Origin: Pogona vitticeps
Lineage: Eukaryota; Chordata; Lepidosauria; Squamata; Agamidae
Direction: 5' to 3'
NCBI RefSeq assembly: GCF_051106095.1
Contig: NC_135783.1
Location: forward strand, 190,823,447 to 190,887,446
Length of the DNA: 64,000 bases
Of the stretch, positions 10,560-23,278 are shown piece after piece. A program made the position numbers and the translations under genes. Within the stretch, counting starts at the first letter, position 1; each line of letters opens with the position of its first letter. Below the pieces are notes generated by a model. That model saw only the letters and a program-made list of their open reading frames with translations, was not told the origin of the DNA and did not search any database.

Positions 10560-13500
10560 CTATAGAAAAGTCCTGTGGGATAGATCTGCTGAATTACCAT
10601 CTGTACCATTTCTTCACTTGGGCTGTGGAAGTGCAAAGGGTGGGGATCATAGGACTCCATGGACCTTTTTTTTCAGACCCCCCCCCCGCTTCTCCTGGGC
10701 TCCCACCCTCTGATTCCTCCTTATTGAGGGTATTTAGTTCTACACTGATAAGGGCCATAAGACAGGCCTAGCTAATGGAAAAATCTGCTTATAGACAGGA
10801 GGAACAGATTTAGCTTTCAGTTTAAGCTCAGTGCAGATTAAGGCTCAAATCAAATGTTAATAGGTAGCATGTCATTTGAAGTGGAGCTCCCTTAAGGTGT
10901 ATTCTGTTCATTGAGCATAAGTACACCCTACTCCACATTTGCCAAATTAATTTGCATCTGTTTTATGATCGGTCATGGGGAGGTAAACATGAGCTTTGTT
11001 TGAATATCGGGTGGGTTGCACACCTGTAATCACAGGAAATACACATTTCCCATAGAGTGTAATTGGACCCTCAGTTTTACGTTGTTAAGTGCAGCTCCTA
11101 TGCTAACGTTTAGGTTTACATCTTGGGTACCATTACCTAAGCTGATGTTTTCAGGAAAGGAGTCTAAAGAGCTGAGCTGTTATTAAGTACAGTATCCTCT
11201 CAGAACATATGTTCATGCTCTAGAAATTTAGTCCTGCAAATATCATTTGAACCCTGGCCATGAATCAAGACAATTTAGTCCCAGTAATTTAGTCCGCACT
11301 TAGATAGGCTTGAGTCACAGGGAGAATTAAAAAAACAAACCAACCTCCAAATGTACAAAATGATTACGTTAGGAAACAGTAGCAATTATAGGAGAGGTTC
11401 ATGAAGGTTAAACAGCAAGGGAACAAACAAATCACTGAGTGACGAAAACAAAGTTGCTTCACAATGGAGGAAAACAGTGGCATATTAGCTTGAGGAAGCC
11501 CATTGGCAACAGCCAAAGGATTCTAAGACCCCGGCCCAGTTTCAGTGGCTTAGAACACTCTAGTGGGCTAGACTGATGTTGTAGGAAGTGGCAGGTTCAG
11601 GCTGACCAACTGGCCCTTCACCTGCCCTTTGTAATTTCCCACACAACCCATAAACAATGCTGCAATATGCATTGTGGGGCACTACAGGAATAGGGAATGG
11701 CGGGGGGGGGCATCCCCTGTCCACACTGCTGCTGTTATCCCCCTGAACAATTCATGATGGAGGATGGACAGGCAGGAAGGTCAGCTCCTCAGTGCTGGTC
11801 GAGAGGGGTCCCCGGACAGGGGTGCCCGCAGGATTCTCAGGCGGGCAATGCTTTCTTGCGTGCTTCATGAAATCATGACCTTCATTTGAACAGTGCATGC
11901 AAGCAGCCCACTAATGTTTGTATTGGTGATTCAGGGAATTATAGATTACCTGCAAACAGCAGATTTTCCCTTTAACCATGGGATTTCTTCATGGATAGGT
12001 GCCTGAAAATCTGCAAATTAAGCCTGGGTTTATCTTCCAGTGACCAATAACAAAACAAAAACACCTTGGGATGCAAGACACAGAGGTGAGGAAAAGCATC
12101 TGCTAGGACAAACAGACATTTCTGACTACTTGAGGAAGGTCTTCTTCTAAACAAGAGATAAGTGTATCATCTGATTTTACTGGGATATTTATGCTGGCAG
12201 TTCTCTTCAGAGGCGCTGTCAGTAATATGGAAAACTTGTTGTTTGTTTTAGATCTTATCCATATGGAGCCAGCAGTTCAAACAAACAACATAACCATATG
12301 AGCGAAGCTCAGCTTCCAGGAGGCACTCACATGTCGACTGTTTTGATGACTCATTTTCCAGAAGCAAAAAAATGTGTCATCCTGAATAGGCATTTTATGG
12401 CAGATAAGACACTGTCCCATTCACTGCCTTCAGAGAAGAGCTGTCACAGGTTCAGGTATGGTAGAGGTGTGGAAGGAGCAGAGTGGCCATATGAAACCGC
12501 CCCCAGACACTAATGTGCCTGTACCCAAAATTATGTCTCACCCTATGCCCTTTTTCAAATGGGGGGTTGGCTGAAGAGTCAAACACACAAACGAATTATG
12601 TGATCAAAAGAAATCAAACTAAAAACACTGAGCTCCATGCCCAGGTAAATCCGCTGGAATGGGAAGAAGTGACCTGGGTGCAACGCTTCACGGGCAATGC
12701 TTGCAAACTCTTTTCCAGAGCCTTTCAAAATGTCTTGCTCGGCTTTCAAATCAGCTCTTATTGTTCCGCGCCAGGTTTCAAAACAAAAGTGCCATACAAG
12801 CCCTTTGTGGGTATAAACACTGTTTAGAATGAATGCTCCTGACAACAGAACTGACTACATCCCACTATCCCTTAATGTTGTGAAAAACACCAAGTTTAGA
12901 AAATAAAAATGCTACAGTGTTCAGTACTACAGCCTACTGTAAATCACAGCCTCCTTCAACAACAACAACAACAAAAAAACACAAGCCTCATGTTATAGTA
13001 TCAAACAAAGTATTTCCCACTATTCTGTTTCATAACCAGAAGGAAACAATATTATTTACATCTCAATATAAAATGAGGCTCAGATATATTGGTATTTGTG
13101 TTGCTGTGTGCACAGAACGAAAAAGAAAATAGCTGTACCAGTCTATTTTTTTTGGGGGGGGGAGGGAGTCAGGAAATCCCTAAATTAGACCTGAGCTATT
13201 ACATGTACTTCATTGTTCCTTCCTCCGTCCCCTGGTTTTTATATCACCAAGCCTGATGAAGAGTCCTGGGTAACCTAAAAGCTTGCAGTTTTTTTTCCTG
13301 CCCTTTTGATTGTTCATAAAGACATTACCTAGCTGTGATGCTGCAACAAATACGATGGATCAGAATTTGAATGTGTAGATACATACCTACTTCTTAGAAT
13401 TATGTAGGCTATAACAGAATCCATACAGGTCACTCTGAAACCCGTAAGCTTGCTTGAAGAGATAGACAGCCACTTTCAGTTGTAGGTTTATTAAAGCAAA

Positions 13501-16500
13501 GTAAAAACAAACAAACAAAACCAGAAAACAACATAATTTGATGAAATGAGGGAAGATACCAAGCCACTTCCACTGCAAGAGGTGAACTTTTATTTTTTAT
13601 TTTTTAAAAAGGCCTTCTGTAGTTGTCCTCTGCTCATTCTTTTCAGGAAACTCAATATTAAGTACCTGAATTATGAAACTCCTTGAAGTTAAGCCCACTT
13701 CCTTTGACGTTTGCCTCCTACAAATGACACACACTATCCAACGCCCACCTGCCAACCTGTGAAAAGAGAACGGCTCTAGATCAATCCAACCTGCATCCAC
13801 TTTAGTTCCAGCCAAAGATAAAACACCTTGTAGCTCACAAAGCAAATAAAATAAGCACTGACGTAAAAAGGAAGGGAAAAGACCATGAGGAAGTCCTTAG
13901 TCATCAGGAGGCTATGTCGTGATTTCAATTGCATTATTATCTTTTATTATTAACTTTCAAAAAGTGAGAGACAACTGGGGTGTGGGTTAAAAGACCATAT
14001 GATGATGGAAATACATTTCTTAGAAATGAGAGAGGGGCTGCTACTGAATCATCCTCAAAGCAAATAATTTCACCAGTTTAGGAAAGCGAGTTTATCCAGT
14101 GAGGTTCGGGTCTTTGTCAACAAGAACTGACAAACTGGGCTGTCGGCTCATAAATGTGGAGGAAAACAGCAGCCTTCTTTTCTGCATGAAAGCTGGTGGT
14201 TTCATTTCTGCCTGTCTGAACGCCACCTTCCAGAAGGACGAAGCTGTGAAAGATAGTTTGGGCAATGAATTGTACTATGAAACAGTGCTAAGAGGCAGCT
14301 TGTTATGTCTCTGGACACTGGACGCCTCAAGGAGTTGCTACTCTTCTCTAGGGCTCCAGATGGGGAGACAAATCTCAAGGTAAGCAGCAGGTGGGAGTTT
14401 GATTGTTGTGTGTCAGGTGACCTTAAAGCCTGGGCACCCGTCTCTATCTGTTCCCAGCTGGCACAGTGGCTCACTGCAAAGATGTATGTATGTGTGTTGT
14501 AACTGCACAACATTAGTGCCCCACAAGTCAGGAACCAGCAAGGGAGACTGAGGAGAGCTGCTGGATCCACTCATTTGGGCCCATTTGGAGAAAGCCAGGG
14601 CACAGAATGCCTGTTGAGATAATAGCAATCTTGCATGCACTAACACTGAGTATCAGTGTGAGGGGGATTTTATGGCCTAAAGTGATTTTGTTTTGCCACT
14701 GCCTTCATTGATGGAGTTCTTTTCTCACTTGAGGCAAGCCCCCAACCCCTCTTCCTGTTTCTTTCTTTCTATACTGTATTTTGTTTTGTTAGTTTCCTCT
14801 GACCAAAAACTATGTAGCAGATGTGGAGGACGTCTCCTCTCCATAGCAATGACTCTGACTCATTGTTTTATTCTTTTTATTCTTCTGATTATAACTACAG
14901 ACAGTAACTGTAAGTAAAGATACCTTATATTCTACTTCAAATGCTTTTTGTTTCATTATTAAAACATAAAGTGCTAGTCACTAAGGGAGGTGGTGGTGGT
15001 AAAATTGGACTGATCTCTGCACATTCCTCACTCTGATAACTACAAGGGAAATAACCAAATTCTCCAGGAGTTCTAGTGTCACAATGTTTGAGCCTGCTTG
15101 CTCAAATCCTGGCAGTAGTAAGAAAAAAAACTAATTGTGGGCAGGTGATATGGTTCTTCAGAAGCACCCTATTACCTTGTTAGTCAGATCATACACAGTT
15201 TCTAGACCCATTTATTCTTTCTGTGTTTATTTCTACAACTAGTTAGCCCAGAAGCGCTTGCCAGTCCCCCAATCTATTGTTAGACCTGTAATCTTCTGGA
15301 TTTTCCCTACTTTTTTTTAAGTGTTGGGAAAAGTATGTCTGTATTTACTAATCAGTTGAAGACAAGAAGGGGAAAATAATTTGAAGCCACCACATAGAGA
15401 ATTCAAACAGTCAATAGCCACAGACCAACTCTCCTCACTAATTCCAGTGGGATCTCTTGCTATTCAGGCCCATGTCCAAAGGGAAAAGTCTTTGCATATT
15501 ACAACGTGTTTCTCCTGATCCCAGAAGGGCTGATTCTAGTGAAAAGATGCTGGCAAGCTGTGAATATAAATATAAATTATCTTAATACAAGATATAACTA
15601 TGGGGGGGAATGTCTGGGTTTTGTAAATTGCTTTAATCTGCAAATTGGAATGGCATATACTTCCTGGTTTTTCTGATTTAAAAGGAGGGGGGAATAGCTG
15701 TTATTCTTTGTCTCTCTTATTCCTCTCCTCAGCTTGAGGAATGTACGTAGCTGTTGGGAATGAATAAGCAATCTAGTAGCAGCCACCACCAAGAAACACT
15801 ATAGCGATGGGGGGGGCATATCTGCACAACCTAGTTATCTCAATCAAGCAATACTTATAGCTGCCATAGATCTTTCCCCTGGAATTCTTGGATTGATAAC
15901 TTGCTGGAGAATTTAGGATTTTCTGCTGTGGTTCCTGGATGTCTGAACGCTAGCAGGGAACTCTGAGAAAGTTTCAAAGTACAAATCCCATTATTCCTAA
16001 AGATGTAGACCTAAGAGGGTGCAGCATTGAGCTAGTGTAACTTTGAGGTGCAGTAACTTTGATGGCCCAGATCTTCAGACTATGTGGAAGACATTTCTTC
16101 AGCCACTTAAGTATCTGAGGGGAATTAGCATAGTTCTCTCAAACCTTTCCTGTTGGCCTGATGTACTAGACAGGGAGAAATAAAAAATTCCAGAAATGAT
16201 TGTTTCAAGGGCAAATACACCCCCTCCGTTCTCTTACAAAAACAAGGGAGGAAGGAAACACAATGTGCTTCCTTACAGGTGACACTGCTGCTATGTAGGC
16301 GACGTGATTCCCTCCTTCCCACAGAGACCTTTCAAGGGAGCATGACGTACTTTTCTTCATATATCACAAAGAGCTTTCTGATCAGAATACAGAATTAGTG
16401 ACAACGAATTCCTCTTCTTCTGAGTTTTTCAGCCGGTTGTGCCAGCAGCAGGTACTTATGTTGTCCAAAAATAGTATCACTTTCATGAACTGCAACCTGA

Positions 16501-17095
16501 AATGAGTGTAATTATTTTTGTTCTGTGGTAAAAAAGTCTTTTAGTCATTATTCTGGGTTTTTAGCTGCAGCGGAGTTTCAGATTTTAGTACAGTCTGGGC
16601 AGGATGCTTTTCATTATTCCTGGCATTGGTTTTACTCCTGGTATTAATTATTCCTGGCCTAAGTACATTTGTTAATTTCATTAATTTGCAGGTTTGATAG
16701 ATTTTTTTAAAAAAAAATGCAAGCCACCTTGGAATGGTTTGGAAATAAAAATAAAAATGGATTCTTTGGCAACTTTTTAAAAGCACTACTTATATCAGCC
16801 AGGCCTATAGACTCTTGGGAGAATACTTTTTTAATAACTTGGAATTATCTTGAGTCTTTGTACACTTGCCATGCAGCTCTTTATTGCTCTCATCTGGTCA
16901 CGATGACATGATTAGCTTTGTACCTACGCTACAGAGTGAACACATAGCAAGGAAGCACAGATCGCTCACTTGTGATCCGCTTTGTCATCCTCTGTGACTC
17001 ACAAAGGACGAAATAATGTCCCACCTCAGATGGAAATGATGAATGGATTGCAGTTTACTTACTGCCCTTTGGTCCAAATTCATGTTTGGATAATA
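10560..17095. other. Long non-coding stretch, mostly single-copy
   Basis: I see no exon with a recognisable domain and no clear transposon over about 6.5 kb. Short open frames occur (for example 14099-14383 plus and 13597-13845 minus) without motif support. An L2-like AT-rich tail (GCCACCTTGGAATGG with an A-rich run) lies near 16690-16760. This may be intergenic DNA or introns of a gene lying outside the window. Confidence 0.4.
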
Positions 17096-17099
17096 AATG

Positions 17100-17373
17100 A
17101 AGAAATCCAGAAAGAGGCCTGTGGCGATCCCCCTTTGTGCCCTTGATATCTTTGGGCTCTACAAAGGTAAATACGCCCTTTTCGCTGCCACCAGGTATTC
17201 TCTTAATACCGATTCAAATCCCACACACATAGGAGCTGATCATATAATTTAGGAATCAAAGGGTTTGATCAAACATTCTTTTATTAATGAACAAAATCAT
17301 AAGGAGAATCAAATATATAACTGGGTCAGGTATGCATATACAGTATTAAATCACGTATTCAGTCATTGGTATT
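17100..17373 (-). mobile_element. Outer LTR element, 3' part of LTR plus primer site
   Basis: Read on the minus strand, a sequence with AATAAA (near 17280) leads to a primer-site-like TGGTGGCAGCG at 17189-17199, complementary to a tRNA-Leu 3' end, and then internal sequence. The young gypsy element inserted at 17373/23671, splitting this LTR; its other half is 23671 to about 23991. It is an old broken fossil whose outer ends are uncertain. Confidence 0.5.
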
Positions 17374-18162
17374 TGTAAGAAAGTCCTTCTCCGGCGGGGG
17401 GAGCGCTAGTGGTGAAGGCGGGAAAAAGACGAGGAGGCTCCTCGGGATTTTCATTAACAATATTTTTATTACAAACAGTTCGCAACTCGTGCGAATCAAA
17501 AGGATCTTGCAACAGGTGATCCGGCAACAGATTATATTTCTTAGGGCGAACACTAAGTGGAACATCAGGATCCCCTAATAGGGAGCTGGCCCAAACTTCT
17601 CGCGGTCCGTCATCTGCCTTATGGGCGCGCTCTTCACCGCGCACACCGTGCCGCAGCACGGATGGCGGGCCCAATCGCCCTCCAAAGGCTTCTTCTGGAA
17701 CTCCGGGCCAGGACGAATTACCCGCCGCCCCCCTCCAGGGTAATTCAGGGGGAAAACCGATACCTTCCATTCGAGAGGTTCAATGCCTCTGCCCTTGGCC
17801 CCTGTGGCTACTGGGTCTGGGAGCAGTCCACCTCCTGTCATCAAGTTGGGGAATCCCGGGGTTACATCAGTCCCTTGGCTTATTCCGAGAATGGGTTCCG
17901 TTTGCACCCCTCGGTGCCTAGGTCTGTCCGGGTTTAGATCCGTCCAGGTTCTAAAATCGCGCGCGCTTTTTTCCTCTTTTATCTCCTCCCATATAATTAA
18001 ATCCAACTCCTCCCCTCCTTCTTCTACAAGACACACCTCCGCAGCTTTTTCAGTCAGTATCTCCGTTTGATCTAACTCTATTAACACCCCTTCCACACAT
18101 CCTCCTTCCTCTACGTCTTCTTTCCCACCAGAGGACGGCACACTGCCTTCAGCTCCTTCACA
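17374..18162 (-). repeat. 3' LTR of the Gmr1-like element
   Basis: Same length as the 5' LTR (789 bp) and about 99% identical by eye. It holds the same LTR-wide open frame (17575-18141, 188 codons). It is preceded on the minus strand by the polypurine tract. Confidence 0.92.
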
Positions 18163-18175
18163 CGCCCCCCCTTCC
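18163..18175 (-). promoter_or_regulatory. Polypurine tract
   Basis: The minus strand reads GGAAGGGGGGGCG immediately before the 3' LTR, the place for plus-strand priming. Confidence 0.75.
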
Positions 18176-18261
18176 GAGTGGGCCGTCCTCTTCTCCGCAT
18201 CAGGTTCCCCACTGTCCTGTCGAGAGAAATAGTCCGCGTTAGAATGGGCCGCACCCTTCTT

Positions 18262-19214
18262 CTATTGCACCTGGAAAGAATAAGGTTGTAAGCTTAGATA
18301 CCACCTAGTGAGCCTTGGATTAGTATCTTTCATGCGGTTGAGCCACTGTAAGGGAGCATGATCCGTTACTAGAAGAAAGGGGGCTCCCAATAGATAATAC
18401 CGTAAGGCATGTATCGCCCACTTAACCGCCAAAGCCTCCTTTTCGATGGTGGCATATTTCCTTTCCCGATCGCTCAATTTCTTACTTAAATACATTATAG
18501 GATATTCTATCTCTCCCTTCTTTTGGGACAATACCGCCCCCAAACCTCTGTCTGACGCATCTGTCTGTAAAATGAATGGAATAGAAAAATCAGGGGCAAA
18601 GTGACTCGGTAAGGAGGACAACACCCCCTTTAACTCTTCGAAAGCTCTCTGTTTCAACGGGCCCCATTCTAGATGCCCTTTTTCCTTTTTCGCGTTAGAT
18701 CAGTGAGTGGTGATGCCACTTCTGCAAAATGAGGCACAAACTGTCTATAATACCCTGCTAGCCCTAGAAATTGTTGTACCTCCTTTTTATCACGCGGGAC
18801 AGTCCAAGACACCACCTTGTCTACCTTATCCGAGACTGGTTGAATCTTCCCTCCTTCTATGCGGAACCCTAGAAATTTAACTCCTTTCCTAGCTACTTTG
18901 CATTTGGAGGGATTGATCTTCAACCCCGCCTTCCCTATCTCTCTTAACACCTTTCTAAGGTGATCCATATGTTCCTCCCAAGTTTTACTGTATATCAATA
19001 TATCGTCGATATATGCTCCCGAGAAATCTTTCATCGGTTCTAATATCTGATCCATTAGCCTCTGAAAGGTGGCGTCTGCTCCATGTAACCCGAAGGGCAT
19101 CTTTTTAAAATGGAACAGCCCCTTTGGGGTGACAAATGCAGTTTTCTCCCTGTCTTCTTCACGTAACGGAATTTGCCAGTAACCTTTAGTGAGGTCCAGG
19201 GAGGTCAGGTAGAC
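18262..19214 (-). pseudogene. RT core and RNase H part of the Gmr1-like element
   Basis: On the minus strand beyond the MITE, the reverse transcriptase continues with MPFGLHGADATFQRLMD, the catalytic YIDDILIYSK box and the FLGLAGYYRQF connection. The RNase H domain follows (LQTDASDRGLGAVL, YATIEKEALAVKWA, LVTDHAPLQWL). This order completes gag-PR-INT-RT-RH. The region belongs to the broken element described at 17374-23670. Confidence 0.88.
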
Positions 19215-19742
19215 CAGTGGTTCTTAACCATTTTGAAAGCAATGCCCCCTTGAGCCATTGAGGAAGTTATCATCGCCCCTTCCCTGAGGTGATGATAACC
19301 TACCTACCTACCTACCTACCTACCTACCTACCTACCTACCTACCTACCTACCTACCTACCTACCTACCTACCTACCTACCTACCTACCTACCTACCTAGT
19401 CTCCCTCCCCACCCGGGTGTGAGGCAGCGCTTCACGGGGCAAGGATGAGGACCCAAGAGACCCTTTCCTTCCATCCAATCCACACTCAGTGCTCCCCTAA
19501 AAGAAAAAGGCGAGACGTGGCAGGTAGAAAGAGCTGGATCACCTGGCGGCAGCAGCAGCAGCACTGGATCTACTGCCAGCACTGCGGCTGCAGTCGCTTT
19601 CACAGGTTTGGCTCGCTCCAGTGCCCCCCTACCACCCCCCTTCTGTTCTTTCGCCCCCACACCGCCCCTTTTCATTCTACTGCCCCCCTGAAAAATGAAA
19701 TCGCCCCCTGGGGGGCATTATTGCCCACGTTAAGAACCACTG
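19215..19742. mobile_element. hAT (Charlie-type) MITE inserted in the gypsy RT
   Basis: 528 bp with inverted ends CAGTGGTTCTTAACC and GTTAAGAACCACTG and an exact 8-bp duplication AGGTAGAC (19207-19214 and 19743-19750). The ends resemble Charlie/SPIN-type hAT termini. It has no transposase. A (CTAC)n expansion fills 19299-19398. It is younger than the gypsy insertion that it interrupts. Confidence 0.9.
19299..19398. repeat. (CTAC)n microsatellite, about 25 units
   Basis: An uninterrupted tetranucleotide array inside the hAT MITE. Confidence 0.97.
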
Positions 19743-22700
19743 AGGTAGACGGACCCTCCCAGCCTTTCTAATAGATCATCCACCCTGGGCATCGGATAAG
19801 CGTCGAATTTAGACATCTCGTTAAGCCGTCTAAAATCGATGCACACTCTTACCTGCCCGTCTGGCTTGGGCACTAAGACAGGATAGCTCCGCCACGGGCT
19901 ACGGGAGGGCTCTATTACACCTAGTCTCTCCATCTCCTCTACCTCTGCGTTGATGGTGTCCCTAAGATGATATGGCCAGGTGCGGTCTCCCATTCTGGCC
20001 ACCATTCCCGGGGGCGTATGTATCTCATGTTGAATCAAATTGGTCTCGCCTGGTATGCCTGAGAATACTTCTTCAAACTCCTTTTCCAAGTTTCTCAAAT
20101 CTCGTTGTTGATACTCCTCTAACATTTCATCCACCTCCAAGCACAAATCTTTATTTAGGCACATGCGGGCCTCCGGTCCAAATTCCTCTCCTACTTCTCC
20201 CCAAAGGGCCTCTCTTTCTTTCCACTCTTTCAATAAGTTAACGTGGAAGATCCCATTCTTCTTTGTCTTGTCTGGCATATATATTTCATAATCTACAGGG
20301 CCCACTTTCCTTACTACCTCATAAGGGCCTTGCCACGTAGCAAACAGCTTAGCTTGTTCAGCATGCATTAGGAGCAAGACCTTTTGGCCTGGTTGAAATT
20401 CCCTCACTTTCACTTTCTGGTCATATCTCCTTTTCTGTCCTTCTTGGGCAGTTCTCAAATGCTCCTTTGCAATGCCCAAGACAGTTCTCAAATTATCTCT
20501 CATCTCCATCACATGTTGCACCGTAATATGGGCATCATCCTCCCCTTCTTCCCATTTGTCTTTCACCAAATCCAGAATGCCCCGAGGATTCCAACCATAC
20601 ATTAACTCGAAAGGAGAGAAACCCGTAGACGCTTGTGGCACCTCCCTAATGGCAAACATAAGTGGTGCTATTAACACATGCCACCTCTTAGGTTTTTCCA
20701 TAACCAACTTTCTCAACATACCCTTGAGCGTTTTATTAAAACGCTCCACTAAGCCATTGGTTTGCGGGTGATAGACGGCGGTATGGATTGGTTTGACCTC
20801 TAGGAGGCGCCACATCTCTCTTAACGTGTTGCTCATAAAATTGGTTCCTTGATCAGTTATGACTTCTTTAGGAAAACCGAGCCGTGAAAATATCAGCATC
20901 AGTTCTCGCGCAATTACTTTGGCTGTTGTGGACCTCAGAGGTATAGCCTCTGGGTACCGGGTCGCATAATCTACCAGGACTAATATGTGGGTATGTCCCC
21001 CGGCTGACTTTACCAGCGGCCCTACTATATCAAGGCCAATCCGTTGAAAGGGTTGATCCATAAGGGGCATCGGTATCAATTCTGCACCTTTAGAGGGTCG
21101 TTTTTGTGTCTTTTGACATTGGGGACAGGTGGCACAATACTCCCTGACCTCTTTATCTATCTCTGGCCACCAAAACCTTTGTTTTATTCGCGCCCCCATT
21201 TTCTCCTCTGCCAAATGCCCAGCCAAGGGTATGTCATGGGCTAACTCCAATACTTTTCTGCGCCATTTCAGGGGTACCACCAGCCTCTTTTCTCCCTCTT
21301 TTTCCACCCAATACAACAGACCCCTGTCCAACTCCCATCCCGTTTGACCCTTTAACGTGGTTCCCACCGGTTGCGCTGCCAGCAACGGCTCCCGAAGCGA
21401 TGCGTCATCCTGCTGCATCAGCCTCATTTGTTCCCGCGACGTACGCTGCAAAAAATCGGACTGATCTTCAGCCTTTTCAAGTTCACCTTGCAAGCCCTCT
21501 TTGATCTTCCCCACATCTCTGGACCCAACCCAATCTCTCCCCAATAGCATTTCCCTTGATAACCCAGGTACCACTCCAATATTCATCCTCCTTTCGTCCT
21601 TTCCTACTTTCACCGTGGCCCATAAAGTCAGATATTTCTTCACATCCCCATGGATGCAGCGAACAGTCAATCCTTCCTGTTTTTTCTCTCCTGGTAAGTC
21701 CCGTACCAGCGTTTTAGCACATCCCGTGTCTATTAAGGCTCTTTTCCGCTCCCCATTCACCCACGCTTCCACCTCCCACCTTTCTGAAGATTCCGTTTTA
21801 GGGGGAGGGGGTCTGTCCAATAGCCCCACCCATGAACAATCAGCCCCCGGACAATTTTTTTTTACGTGGCTAGGAACCCCGCAGGCGAAACAGATGGGGC
21901 GTCCTTCTTTGCTCTCGCGTACCCCAGCTCCCGGAGTGTAAATAGGGCGCCCATCCTTGCCCTCTCTCCATCCCGTCCCGGGAGCATAGATCCGTTGGTC
22001 TACTGTTACCGGGCGCACTGATTTAGGTCCAAACGGCTCGAACATTTTTCCCTTGGATTTCTGCGTTCCACTCTGCTCTGCAGCCGACCGCGCAATAAAG
22101 TTTGGAACCGAAAGCGAAGCCTCTCCGCCGCGTGGTTTAGCTTTCTCCGCCCACTGGGTGTTTCCTTCCTTTGCAGCCTCGTCTGTCAAGCAGTAATCCT
22201 CCAATAAGGAAATCGCTTTTTCCAATGTCTTAGGGTTGTTGCGTTGGAGCCAGCTTTTCGCGCCGGTTCCCAGTGTTTGAACCAGCTGCTCTAGGACGAC
22301 CAGATCTACTATTCGCTCGCTGTCTTCTCCACTGGGTTTCAACCACCTTAGTGCATTCGCCCTCATTCGTTGGGCTATGGTGCGCGGGTGGGAGCCCGGC
22401 TTCCATTTGAGTTCCCTCAACCTTTTACGATAAGTCTCTTCTGTCAGGTTCAAAGTACACAATATTGCCTTTTTTACCAATTCATATTGCACAGCTTCCT
22501 GGGCACTCAAAGTGTCCACTACTTCTTGTAATAACCCCGTGAGGCATGGGATCAGAATAAGTGTCCATTGTTCTTTCGGCCATCCTGCTGCTACAGCCAC
22601 CCTTTCAAAGGTATGCAAATACGCCTCGGGGTCGTCAGAATTCGTCATCTTTTGCATACGGATGGGGGCTGGTCCTGCTATCAAACCCCCTCTCACTGCC

Positions 22701-23278
22701 GCCGCCGGTCTCTCTATTTTCTCCTCCTCTGACCCTTGCCTCCTTACTTGTCTAGCCATCAACGTTTGCTGCTCCACTAAATTCTCTATCAACCTTGCTT
22801 GCCGGTCCATAGACTCACGTAGTTTCAGCCATTCCTCGTTTCCCGCCTTCTGCGCGGCCCCCGCCCCACGTTGGGCGCCAGTGTAAGAAAGTCCTTCTCC
22901 GGCGGGGGGAGCGCTAGTGGCGAAGGCGGGAAAAAGACGAGGAGGCTCCTCGGGATTTTCATTAACAATATTTTTATTACAAACAGTTCGCAACTCGCGC
23001 GAATCAAAAGGATCTTGCAACAGGTGATCCGGCAACAGATTATATTTCTTAGGGCGGACACTAAGTGGAACATCAGGATCCCCTAATAGGGAGCTGGCCC
23101 AAACTTCTCGCGGTCCGTCATCTGCCTTATGGGCGCGCTCCTCACCGCGCACACCGTGCCGCAGCACGGATGGCGGGCCCAATCGCCCTCCAAAGGCTTC
23201 TTCTGGAACTCCGGGCCAGGACGAATTACCCGCCGCCCCCCTCCAGGGTAATTCAGGGGGAAAACCGATACCTTCCAT
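19743..23278 (-). CDS. gag-protease-integrase-RT(N-terminal) frame of the Gmr1-like element
   Basis: A single open frame starts inside the 5' LTR. The capsid region (about residues 213-370, from NSDDPEAYLHTF onward) is SCAN-like, in line with the known origin of the vertebrate SCAN domain from Gmr1-type gag. A CCHC knuckle (C463, C466, H471, C476) follows, then a protease DTG at 517-519. Next comes integrase: zinc ligands H681, H688, C718 and C721, catalytic D750, D809 and E845 (D58D35E spacing), and a GPY/F module near 984. The reverse transcriptase begins near 1070-1180 (WRSYPVLVPKPDGQVRVCID). This is a fossil element gene, continued in RT and RNase H pieces beyond the hAT MITE. Confidence 0.9.
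22863..22880 (-). promoter_or_regulatory. Primer binding site, tRNA-Lys(1,2) type
   Basis: The minus strand reads TGGCGCCCAACGTGGGGC, the 18-nt sequence complementary to tRNA-Lys1,2 3' ends known from several retroviruses. It lies one base after the 5' LTR, where reverse transcription would be primed. Confidence 0.9.

Noticed and set aside
19299-19398. CRISPR-like regular repeats
   Set aside because: Simple tetranucleotide microsatellite without spacers, in vertebrate DNA.
19215-19742. Calling the MITE a SPIN element
   Set aside because: Only the first ~15 terminal bases resemble SPIN/Charlie ends; the next bases differ, so only hAT (Charlie-type) is claimed.
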